Below, piece after piece: positions 1 to 12,300 of a DNA stretch of 64,000 bases. Position 1 is the stretch's first letter, and each line of letters opens with the position of its first letter. Source of the DNA: Euleptes europaea. Lineage: Eukaryota > Chordata > Lepidosauria > Squamata > Sphaerodactylidae. The stretch covers positions 79,085,614 to 79,149,613 of the forward strand of contig NC_079318.1 of assembly GCF_029931775.1 (NCBI RefSeq), given 5' to 3'. The translations under genes and the position numbers were made by a program. The notes beneath the pieces were generated by a model, which had not been told where the DNA came from, made no database searches, and was given only the letters and a program-made list of their open reading frames with translations.

Positions 1-115
1 ACAATTTAACTATGCATTGTGTGAAAAAATACTTCCTTTTATCTGTTTTGAATCTCTCACCCTCCAGCTTCAGCAGATGACCTCGCGTTCTAGTATTATT
101 GGAGAGGGAGAGACA
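1..115 (-). mobile_element. CR1-like LINE fragment
   Basis: The reverse complement matches the start of the 36535 element (AAGTATTTTTTCACACAATG). It is cut by the window edge. Confidence 0.6.
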
Positions 116-196
116 TGCAAAACAACACCATCTGTTTTAGAGGATGCTGCACAAGCCCACCTCAACACGGTCCCACAGACCCACACACAAACAGAC

Positions 197-309
197 CTTG
201 TCCTCCTCTGCAAGGAAAGTCAGCTTTTCCTTCTGCGTCGAATAAGCCACGGCCAGGACATTGCCCAGCGAGACGTTCTTGAACCCATCTGTCTGGCGGA
301 TATCATCAT
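197..309 (-). CDS. DPP3: DPP3 exon, residues 394-431
   Basis: 113 bases, from phase 1 to phase 0, encoding [16 protein letters not shown] then [17 protein letters not shown] and AEEDK. Donor GTCTGT. The next exon, with the zinc-binding motif, is outside the window. Confidence 0.94.
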
Positions 310-3300
310 CTAAAAACACAAACATGCAAAACAGCCTCATAGAAAGGCAAACCACTGGTCAGTCTATCTACCTACTGACCTACCTACGGGGAGGGGCCGT
401 AGCTCAGCAATAGAGCATCTGCTTGGCATGCAGAAGGTCCCAAGTTCAATCCCTGGCATCTCCAGCTAAAGGGACTAGGCAGGTAGGTGATGTGAAAGAC
501 CCCTGCCTGAGACCCTGGAGAGCCACTGCTGGTCTGAGTAGGCAATGCTGACTTTGATGGACCAAGGGTCTGATTCTGTATAAGGCAGCTTCATATGTTA
601 ATGTGTATCTACAGTTCAGGACTGTCTGCTCTGATTGGCAGCAGTTCTCCAGGATTTCAGGCAGAGAAAGGCCTTCCTTGAACACCTGCAATCTGTGACA
701 CTTTAACCGCAGATGCCAGGAATTAAACCCGGGACTTCTCCAATGCGAAGCTGAGAACAGTGTACAGGACCTGCCGGCTGGGTTTCCTGGGGCACCGTAA
801 GATGAGAGGAGGGGGAAATCCCTCATTCCCCACCCCTGTCCAAACACAGAATTCTGCAACAGCAGCAGGATTCAGAACCCCCAAAGCTCCCTTAAAAGGG
901 GGAAAGGGAGCGACAGAATGGTTTGTCAGTCCAGGATGCTGCTCTCTTTTAAAGGTAAGGAACATTCAGCTTGAGCCATCCTGGATGGGCACTCTTCTCC
1001 GGAGAGGAACCAGATAAAATTAAAAAGCAACTGAAAATGAGAGGCACCGGGGCTCGAGTTGCCTGCAAGCCACTCTCTGTGACCAGCAAAACCTAGACAC
1101 GCAAGGACTGCTCTAAACCAGAAAAGGACTGGCACTCTGTACATGTACTTATGAAGTTGCCTTATACTGAATCAGACCATCAGTCCATCAAGGCCCGCAC
1201 TGTCTATTCAGACTGGCAGTGGCTCTCCAGGGTCTCAAGCAGAGGTCTTTCACATCACCTACTATCTGATCCTTTACCTGGAGATGCCAGAAATTGAACC
1301 TGGGACCTTCTGCATGCCAAGCACTGTCACTGAACCGAAGCCCCTCCTTACATGTTCTAGGCCTAAACCCTGCCATTCAAACTACATTTCAGGGAACAGC
1401 CCTGCCCCATGTTAAGACGCAGCTCATACAAACAAGATTTGGGGGGTGGGGGGTGGAGAGTGAAACGGCATCTCTTCTGGAAAAAAATGCAAGAAGGTAA
1501 CAAGTTAGTCATAAAGGCGAGGTGTAGTGGTTAAGAGTGGTGGTTTGGAGCGGCGGACTCTGATCTGGAGAACCGGGTTTGATTCCCCACTCCTCCACAT
1601 GAGCAGCGGATGCTAATCTGGTGAACCGGGTTAGTTTCCTCACTCCTCCACATAAAGCCAGCTGGGCGACCTTGGGCTAGTCACACTCTCTCAGCTCCAC
1701 CTTCCACACAGACTGTTGTGGGAAGGGGAAGGGAAGGTGATTGTAAGCCGGTTTGAGTCTTCCTTAAGTGGTAGAGAAAGTTGACATATTAAAACCAACT
1801 CTTCTTCTAAAAAAAATAGCTGTGCCGGTGAATAATGGGGAGGGGGAGGCGTGCCTAGGGAACCCACCAAGCTGAAAGCACAGAATGCGTCCAGGAATTT
1901 GTCATCTGTAGCCTCAGTTCCTCTCCTCCTATCCTGCTTCACAGCAGGGCTCAGCACCTGTCAGTCCCTGGACCACATCTGACCCCACCTGGTGCCTTCG
2001 TGGAGCCAACGTGGTATAGGGGTTAAGAGTGGTGGTTTGGATCAGTGGACTCTGATCTGGAGAACCGGGTTTGAGTCCCCTTTCCTCCACATGAGCAGAG
2101 GAGGCTAATCTAGTGAACTGGATTTGTTTCCCCACTCCTACACATGAAGCCAGCAGGGTGACCTTGGGCAAGTTGCAGCTCTGTTAGAGCTCTCTCAGCC
2201 CCACCTACCTCACAGGGTGTCTGTTGTGGGGAGGGGAAGGGAATGGGATTGTAAACTGGTTTGAGTCTCCCTTAAGTGGTAGAGAAAGTTGGCATATAAA
2301 AACCAACTCTTCTTCTTCTGTATCCACAATTGTTAGCCCAGAGGGAAACAGGGCAAGATGTGAGCCAAGGGGGCCTGCTAGCAGGTCATTCAGTCTCTGG
2401 GCCACCATCCTCCCACAAAGATGCTTGCTGACCAGGCCTTACAGTTTGGGATGTTTATGCCAGCAGGGATCCCGCTTCCAGCGAAGGTCAACACATCCAG
2501 TGAAGTGAAGTCAGGCTTCAGGAAAGCGTCTTTCTCGAAAGCACGGGGCCAAGGCAGCTTCTCCAGCAGATCCTCTGCAGCTGCCACCAGCCGAGCGAAC
2601 TTTGCGCTCATGGCTTTGTTCACAACAGCCACAAATCCTGGGAAAAAGAAAACATGCCAACAACTGGGCAACAAAGCCCACTTTCCTTCATCCTGCCACC
2701 TCTTTGTCATTCAAATTTCTTGCAGCCTGATCCAGCAGATGTTTACCGGGAAGTAAGTTCTACCAAATTCCTATGGACTGACACCCAGGTGACTGTGCAC
2801 AAGATTTCATCCCCAAAGAACCCCTTCAGTAGCAATGCAGGCATCCCAAGTCACCCAAGAAGTTTCACTGAAAAGGTTTAAAACTGGGTCTCCTCCAATG
2901 AAAGAAATGACGGCACTCATTTCAAAATCTAAGCCGGGCTGTGCACATCCTTTGATTTCACTATACAAGCACCAAACTGGATACTTGGCGAAGAATTCTA
3001 TGATCAATGGAAATTCAGCCATTTACTTTTGTTCCTCAAAGCAAGTTTCTAGCCATCAAGGAAGGCTTGGCAGCAGACAGCTCCAGTACAGACTCTGTTC
3101 AACACCTTTCCTCTGACAGTTTACGGTAAAGGCAAATACATGCCAATGTGCTGAATTCCGCATGAGCAAAGTCACAAAATTTGATCTGATAGATTCTGAG
3201 AGACTATGCACAGCCCTGCACTTAAAAGGTACAGAACCAGAAGGCCCATGCACCCTTAAACTGACTCCAGTCCACTGCAGAAATGCCCTGGAGATACTTT

Positions 3301-6300
3301 GCAGGCAAAACAGAAGAATGGGCACCCTTCAATTTCAAAATGAATGTGACAATGGAATACTAAGAGGAGGTTCAGGGCCAAATCTAGTCCCGCTTTATGG
3401 TATTATCTACCTCGCCCAACTTGCCAAACCAGGGAAGCCGTGGCTGTAACAGTGAGACTGCCGGGCAGTGACCTTTCATCATGGGGCGGGGGGAGAGGGA
3501 GACCAACTCTGGCCCAGAGTGTGAAGCTTTTCTTCCTTGCAGGACACACTAAATACCAGCAGGATGCTAGGTATCGTGTGTGTGAGACGTCTCCTGCACT
3601 CCTCATCAAGGTAGGCCAGTAGTCCTACTTCGGTCAGATCTGACAACTTAGCCCCAAATACACCACTGCAAAATCAGGGTGGTACCTTCAAACTCCCCTC
3701 TTGAGCCATATGGATCTCGGTAGCTTTCAATGAAGCCGATGTAGCTGTGAAGGAGAGCAGAAAATGAAAATTACGTTAACTTGGCTAAACTTGGGGCGAG
3801 CGATGCTCTCCCCTCCAAGCATTCAGAAGTGAAACCCAGTTCTCAATCAAAAGCAATCCTTTCCCTGTTCCTCTGCCCTCAGTCACAAGGTCCCTTAAAG
3901 CCACCATGTGGTCTCACATGAACACATGAAGCTGCCTTATACTGAATCAGACCCTTGGTCCATCAAAGTCAGTATTGTCTACTCAGACTGGCAGCGGCTC
4001 TCCAAGGTCTCAGACAGAGGTTTTTCACATCACCTACTTGCCTCATTCTTTTAACTGGAGATGCTGGGCATTGAACCTGGGACCTTCTGCTTGCCAAGCA
4101 GATGCTCTACCACTGAGCCACAGCCCTCCTCCAAACGAACACATGAAGCTGCCTTATACTGAATCAGACCCTCGGTCCATCAAAGTCAGTACTGTCTACT
4201 CAGACCGGCAGCGGCTCTCCAGGGTCTCAGGCTGAGGTCTTTCAGATCTCCTACTTGCCTAGTCCCTTTAACTGGAGATGCCAATGACTGAACCTGGGTC
4301 CTTCTGCATGCCAAGCAGATGCTCTACCACTGAGCTATGACCAATTTTTACCCTGGAGTAATAGCCCAGGAGTAGTAACTGGGCTTGTGCATTTGCACCG
4401 CAGACGTCAACGTGGCCTGAAGCTCACCTCTCCACAATGGGCCCCTTGTCCCGGATCCAGCAGCGGGAGCCCTCCTTGTGAGCTGCAATGGAGCCCCGGG
4501 TGAAACTGCTGATGTAGTGGGTCAGCATCTCGGCCTGCATGGGGTTGGCTGCGTGTGGCTGGTGAGGAAGACAAGATAGGCAGGCAATTTCAGAGGGCAG
4601 CTGTGTTGGTCTACAGTCGAATAACTACATTCAAGTCCAGTAGCCCCTTAGAGACCAGCAAGATTTTTGGGGTATAAGCTTTCGAAAGTCAAAGCTCTAC
4701 TTCGACTCTCGAAAGCATATGCCTCGAAAATCTTGTTGGTCTCTAAGGTGCTACTGGACTCGAATCTAGTCAGGCAACTGTCTCCTACCCTACAACTGAG
4801 TTTTGCCCCATTCACCTCAACTTCTGCTATGGCATTCTTCTACCCTCCTCTCTCTCAAAAGGGATGCATGCATATCAGGATTTTTCAGGAGCACACAATG
4901 TGGTTGAAGTAACAAAGGAGAGCTTCCCAAGGATATTAGCTTCCATTTAAGTTTCAAGTCCTCATGGCTACAAAGATGACCTCCAAGGACAATGCCTGCA
5001 AAACCTTAGAGCTGCCACTGAAAATGGCAGCCAGGTTCTTTTGCCCTGCCTGGAGTTAATCCAGATCATGATGTATGGTGCTCCCCAGATCCTGATCTAT
5101 ATTACAGTCTTGGGGGGAAGGGGCAGGGAAGCACAATGCCTGTGTCCTGATGCAATTTTTATTGGACGTTACAAAGGGGGAACACACATGGCAGCCATTT
5201 TCAGCAGCAGCTGCACATTTATTTATTTATATTTTTGTCCTGCCCTTCCTGACTGAAACCAGGCTCAGGGCGGCTGACAGTATGAAATCATTGTAATTAA
5301 AAGAATAAAAAACATATATATAATTAAACACATAAAATTACTGATAAACAATGTCACCTTGATCATGGGTCCCATATGATGATATGATTTCAAATTAGTA
5401 CCCAACATGGGGAGCTAGAAGATGTTAATGGATGGGAGGGAAGAAAGAGGGAAGGGAAAAGGGGAAAGATGGAGGGAGGGGAAGGGAGAGAGAAGGGAGG
5501 GGAAGGGAGGGGGGAAGAGAAGACCAGCTAAAAGAATTGTTGCCATCTTCATCTGTAAGCCTGGCGGAACATCTCCATCTTGCAGGCCCTGTGGAACTGC
5601 GCCAGGCCCTGCAGAGCCCTGGTCTCATTTGACAGAGTTCCACCAGGCTGGGACCATGGCCGAAAAAGCCCTGGTCGAGGACAGCTGGATATGTTTTGGG
5701 GCAGGGACCACCAGGAGATTGCTATTTGCGGAACGCAATATTCTTGGGGGGGGGGCATAATGCCCCCAGGGAACACTAAGCCAAAATCCATTCTCACAGG
5801 GCATTATCATCAGTCACATACAATGGATTTCCTAGTAGGTACCTGTGGTGGTTCGCACACCACTTGATACTTTAGGGATCCAAGCTACAATAGATAATGC
5901 ACAGTATTTACTGTGCTCACAGATTTATCCCCATTGCTTCCCTTCCCCAACCCTCCCAACCATAAACCCAACCCTTACACAATAATTATTTTAAAAAATT
6001 GTCAAAACGCCAAAAGATCAACAAGAACCTACAGTAGGAGCATGAAAAAAAAATCAGAGGGGGTGGGAGGTCAAGTATGTAATGGCACAGCTTGTATCAA
6101 GTAGTCAATTCTGATGACTGAAGAGCAGAGGGCAGGAGCCAATTATTTGCTTCCACTGTAGACCCCCATTTTGCCCCCAATCTTTTTTATGAGGGTTACC
6201 ATGATCCCCAGGATCAAGATTTTGGGTTAGGTGGGTGGAGCTCAGTGAGAGGCAATGAGAAGCGCAGGTGGGAAAGTTACTCTTTGTGAGCTCTGCTTTG

Positions 6301-9300
6301 TTTGTGGATCTCGCGATGTACGGTAGACTCTTATCTGGAGAACCGGGTTTGATTCCCCATTCCTCCACTTGAGCAGCAGACCCTAATCTGGTGAACTGGA
6401 TTTGTTTCCCCACTCCTACACATGAAGTCAGCTGGGTGACCTTGGGCTAGTCACAGTTCTCTTAGAGCTCTCTCAGTCCCATCTACCTCACAGGGTGTCT
6501 AGTTGTGGGGAGGGAAGGTGATTGTAATCAGTTTTTTTTTTTATATAAATTTTATTAGGTTTTATACTAGAAGTTTTCCATTACATTGAACAACATCTAT
6601 AACAATATCAAATTTCAATTCTAACTTAAAGTTGTTATAATTCCATATCATATAATAAAAAAAGAAAAAAGAAAAATGGAAAAGTTTTTAGACTTCCCCT
6701 TCACCTCTGTCTGCCTCTTAATAAAAAGTTCATCCCGTCGTAGGTAATCTAATCTTAATAAACTATCAATACTATATATAGAAAAAAAAATCATAGTCTG
6801 TTAGTAAATATACTTATACTTAATCATTATAAAAAAGATCAGAAATAATCCTCTGGATCAGATTAGAAAATATTCTTCCATTCTTTCCATTTTTAACTCA
6901 TATTCACAATAATGCATCCACGCCCCCCATTCCCCCAAAAACCGAACGTCATTTTCTTCATTTAGAATGGCTGTGAGTTTTGCTATTTCTGCCACTTCAA
7001 ACATTTTAACAATCCAGTCTTTTTTCTCAGGAGTTTCTAGCCCTTTCCATTTCGCTGCATAAAGCAGTCTCGCAGCTGTTGTGGCATAAATCAAAAAAGT
7101 TCTTTGTATTGCTAAGTCGTCTGGAATCATACTCAATAGCATCATTTCTGGTGTTTTGGGTATATTCTTTTGTAGTATTAATCTCAATTCATTATAAATC
7201 ATGTCCCAAAAGTCTTTGGCTTTGTCACAGGTCCACCACATGTGATAAAAGGAACCAATTTCTTTGTTACATTTCCAACAAGTAGGGGACATCGTTTTAT
7301 AAATCTTTGCAATTTTCTTGGGTGTTAGATACCATCTATACATCATTTTATAAATGTTTTCTCGCACTGACTGTGCTTTTATTCCTTTTAGATCTTTGGA
7401 CCATAATCTTTCCCATTTATTTAAAACAATATCATGTCCCACATTTTGAGCCCAATCGATCATAGTTGGTTTAATCGTATCCTGCTCACAGTATATTGTT
7501 AAAAGGAGATTATACATTTTAGAAATCAGTTTTGTATTATTATCTAGTAAAATCCTTTGAAAAGAAGATTTTTCTTTAGAAAAACCTTTTTTAGCATCTT
7601 GTACAAAAACTGATTTGATTTGGTAGTATTGGAGCCATTGTAAATCATCCTTAAGAAGTTGAAAGTCTTTTAGTGAGAATTTCTTTCCTTCCCAATTAAT
7701 TAGATCTTGATAAGTAATAAATTTGTCTGGTCTAAGTGGGCGCAAAGTTAGCATTTCTTGAGGCGATATCCACATCGGTGTTTCTGGTTCCAAAATATGT
7801 TTATATCTCATCCAGATACGAAGTAAAGAGGACCTGATTATATGATTACGAAATGTTGCTTGTAATTTAATTTTATCATACCACAAATAACCATGCCATC
7901 CACTTAAATTATTATAACCTTCCAAGTCTAACAAACGTATATTTGACAAGTTCATCCAATCTTTTAGCCATACTAAAGCTGCCGCTTCAGCATAGAGTTG
8001 AAAATTAGGCAGTGCTAAACCTCCTCTAGTTTTTAGATCCACCAAGTATTTATAAGCAGTCCTTGGTTTTTTCCCTTGCCAGATGAAGTTTGAAATGTCT
8101 TTCCTCCAAGTTTCAAAATATTTAGTTTGTGATATTATTGGTAAATTTTGGAATAAGAAGAGCATCCTCGGTAAGACATTCATTTGGATCGTTGAAATAC
8201 GTCCCATTAGTGACAATTTTTTGTTTGACCATATAATCATATCAGTTTTAATCTTACCCCATAACTTGAGGTAATTGTTGGTTATCAGATCTTTATTCTT
8301 TGCAGCAATCCAAATTCCCAGGTATTTAACTTTGTTAGCTTTCTCCCAGCCAGTATATGATATAAATTCCTGTTGCTGTGTTTCCGATAAATTTTTAAAT
8401 ATTATCTTTGTTTTTTCTTGATTCACTTTAAAGCCTGATACTTTTCCAAAATCGTCCAAAGTCTCCTGAAGTATATTCATTGACTGTGTTGGATTTTCCA
8501 AAATTAGCAGTAGGTCATCCGCGAATGCTCTCAACTTAAATTCATGTTTTTTAATTCTTAACCCGCGGATGTCCTCCATACTTCTTAGTTTCACACATAG
8601 CGGTTCCAACACCAACAAAAATAAAAGTGGAGACAAGGGACATCCCTGTCTAGTCCCTTTCGTGATTTGGCAATTATCTGACATTGATTCATTAACCAAA
8701 ATTTTAGCTTGTTGGGAAGTATAAATAGCCGATATACCTTTCTGAAAACGATCTCCAAAATTCAATTTAACCAAAATCCGTTTCAAAAAGTTCCAAGAGA
8801 CCATATCAAAGGCTTTTTCTGCATCCAAAAATACAAAAGCCGCAGTTTGTTGAATATTCTGGTCATAATATTCCAGTGAGTCTAGTAAAATTCTTACATT
8901 GTCTTTTATTTGCCTTCCTGGTATAAAACCTGCTTGGTCCTCGTGTATAAGATCCTTAATAAATTGTTTTATCCTACATGCCAGAACCGAAGCAAAAATT
9001 TTGTAGTCCACATTTAACAGGGATATAGGTCTGTAATTAGATGTTTTTTCTGGATCTCTTCCTTCTTTGGGTATCAATAATATAAATGCATGTGACCAAG
9101 TCTCCGGGGATGTTCCCTCGTCCAAAATTGCATTGTAAAGTGAGCCAAAAAATCCAACTAAATTGTCACTAAATGTTCTATAAAATAATGCAGTAATTCC
9201 ATCTGGTCCAGGTGTTTTATCCGTTTTTTGTCTCAATATTGCTTCTTGTATTTCTTCCCTTGTTACTGGAGCTTCAATATATTCTCTCTGGGTCATTGAC

Positions 9301-12300
9301 AAAGCTTTCATCTGTATTGAGTTTAGAAATTTATCTATTTTCTGTTTTGGAGTATTTTCTTTCTGATATAACTTAGAGTAGAATGAAACAAATTCTTTCT
9401 GAATTTCTGAAGTTGAGTAAACTGGTCCTTTAACAGTTTGGATTTTTGTTATAATCTTCTTTTGGAATGAGTCCTTCAGTTGTGTTGCTAAAAATTTTCC
9501 TGGTTTATTTGCATATTCAAAATACTTTTGTTTAGCAAGTTTCAGATTTTTATTCATTTCCTCCATTATTACCAAATTTAATTGGTGTTTAGATGCAGAA
9601 ATCTTTATTTGAATTTCTCTTTTCTCTTCTTCCTGTGTTACCGTTACCAATTTCTGCTCCAAATTTTGTAAGTTCCAAAGTATATTGTTTGTAAATTGCA
9701 ATTGAGTCTTCTTCCAGGCCGAATGTTTCTGTATCATAAAACCTCTCAGAACAGCTTTGAATGCATCCCAAACTGTATTCAAAGAAGTTTCCCCATTAAG
9801 GTTAATTTCAAAAAAGTCTTTCATTAAGGCCTGTAATTCCTTTTGTATCTTGTTATCTTTTAAAAGTTTATCATTCATTCGCCATCTAAATGCTTGTTTA
9901 TTGTTCCAATCAAAAGTAACAGGATTATGATCAGAAAAAGTTCTAGGTAAGATATGAATTTTACGTAGTTGCGTGAAGATTGATTTACTGGCCCATATCA
10001 TATCGATTCTGGAGTGTGAATCATGTCTTGCTGAATAAAAGGTGTATTCTTTAGCTGTTGTATTCATTGTTCTCCAAATGTCTTGTAATTCTAATTCTGA
10101 AGCCATGGTAAAGAAAGTTTTAGGCAAGCATCCATCGTTGATGTCTTTTGCTTTTGATTTTTTGTCCAGTGATGGGAGAATAATTCCATTGAAGTCGCCC
10201 ATCAATAAAATTTGGTCTTTTGCGTGCTGGACTATCAAATCGTGTAATTTTTCATAGAAGGATTTTTTCCCTTCATTGGGTGCATAAATTCCAACCACTA
10301 TTGTCCTTTGTCCCAATATTTTAGTTCTGATAATTACAATTCTTCCTTCATTGTCTTTATATACTAATTCTGGACAAAGATTGGGGTGGGAATAGATTAC
10401 CACTCCCTTTGTTTTAGTTTTGGCTGAAGCAATAAATGCTTGTCCAAGCACCTGTTTCTCCAAGTATTTTTTATGCTTTGAAGCTATGTGGGTCTCTTGT
10501 AGACAAATTAGGGAGTATTTATATTTCTGTAGATATTTGAAGATTCTAGCCCTTTTAGTTTTCTCATTCAGTCCATTTACATTCCAAGAAATTGCTTTTG
10601 CCATAATGTAGTATTTTTTAGCAAAATAAAAAGTCTATAATTTGGTACCTCCTTCTGCACCCTGTACCTCTTCTTCTTCCTCTTCTTCTTCCTCCTTCTC
10701 TCCAGGTAATTCTTTAAGGTCCATCTTATATTTTCTCAGAAATTTCCCCACATCTGCTTGAGATAGAATTGTCGTTTTCACTTCCTTGTAGGTGAAAGCC
10801 AAACCTTGTGGCATAATCCAACGGTATTTGATACCATTAGCTTTCAGTGTAGACACAAAGTCTTTGTAGTTATTCCTCTGTGAGAGTAGATGCCTTGGAA
10901 TATCCTTCAGTAGTATAAGAGAGGAGTCTCCTGCTGACACTGGATTTTCATAATGAATCTTCATAATCTTATCTTTAACTCTGGTGTCATAAAACACTAT
11001 CATCAAATCTCTTGGCTTAGATCTTCTCATTCTAGCAGGTAATGGTATCCTATATATTCTATTAATGGCTTGTTTTAATTCTTGTTCATCTATCTGAAAT
11101 AAGTAGGCCAAGTTTGGTATTGCAGTTTCTTTATTGTCTCCCATCATATCTGGAAAGTTGCGTATACGAAGATTGGTCTCTCTCACTCTCATCTCCATCA
11201 TTGCCATTTGATTTTTTGCCGCCATCTGATCAGTTTGTATTGTTTCAATCTGTTTTTCTTGGCTTGTTAATTTTTTCTTTGTGTCCTTGTGCTCATCCAT
11301 CACTTTCTTAATTGATACATCCATCGCTTGCATATCTGTCTTCATAACAGTCATTTGAGTTTTTACTTCTTTCAAGTCTCCAGTGACCACATCCAACTTC
11401 TGATTAATAGCTTGGGATGCTTGACCAAGGTTTGTCATCATAGAAGTCAGCTGTGCCATCTGTGTAGACATCTGTTCAAACTGTTTATTTGTTGCCTCAG
11501 TTTGTTTAGTTAGCATATCCTGTAGCTTTTTTTCCATGGTCGAGGTTTGTAAAGAGTCCCTTAGTTTAGTATAGGCAGGGCTATGTAGTGAGCCAGAGCG
11601 GGGTCGAGACATTTACATTCAAAAAAAGCTGGTAAAATACATGTCCACAGACAGGGCCTTTAAGGTGCTGATTAAAAGATGATAATTCAAACATCAGCCT
11701 AATAATTTTTTCGGGTTGAAAAGAGTCGAAATTGGCTTTAAAATTGCATTTTAAAGTTTTAAAATACCAGTGAGTTTTTTCGGTCACTCTAGGTCGGGTT
11801 AATCAGGAAGTATACCGGAAGTTGCAAGTGCTGCGGACCTTCTACCGCCTCTTCTCGATGGTTATTCCTTCAGGAATGATTTCAATGTAACTCGAGTGCG
11901 ACGCATATTCAGTCCCACAGCTACTTCCTGTTGTTTTAGTTCCGATGATAGAGAGGGTGTTATAGAGAGTCTTCCGTTCCAGGCGCTCCCTTACTACAAA
12001 CGTGGCAGGAAATTCTTTTCGCCGGAAAATCAGGAAGAAAGATCACCCTCCCCTTCCCTCGGACCTTCTCATTGGTGATAGTTCTTGTCAATCTAAAAGG
12101 TATCCTTCCGACTCTTTGTTATGGTTTAGGCTGATCAATTTGATAAAGGTCCTGTCGCTAATCCCGATGACTAACTCAGATCAAACTTTTTCAGTTCGAA
12201 TTAAGGAGGAATGGGGGTCTCAGAAATGTTCTTATCAGCCCCCCGTCTGTTCAAATATTCCAGTAAGTAGACGCAGAGTTCTTTGTACTCACTTGGGTGT

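Noticed and set aside
9589-9771. Short frames within the L1 on either strand
   Set aside because: Shadows of ORF2.
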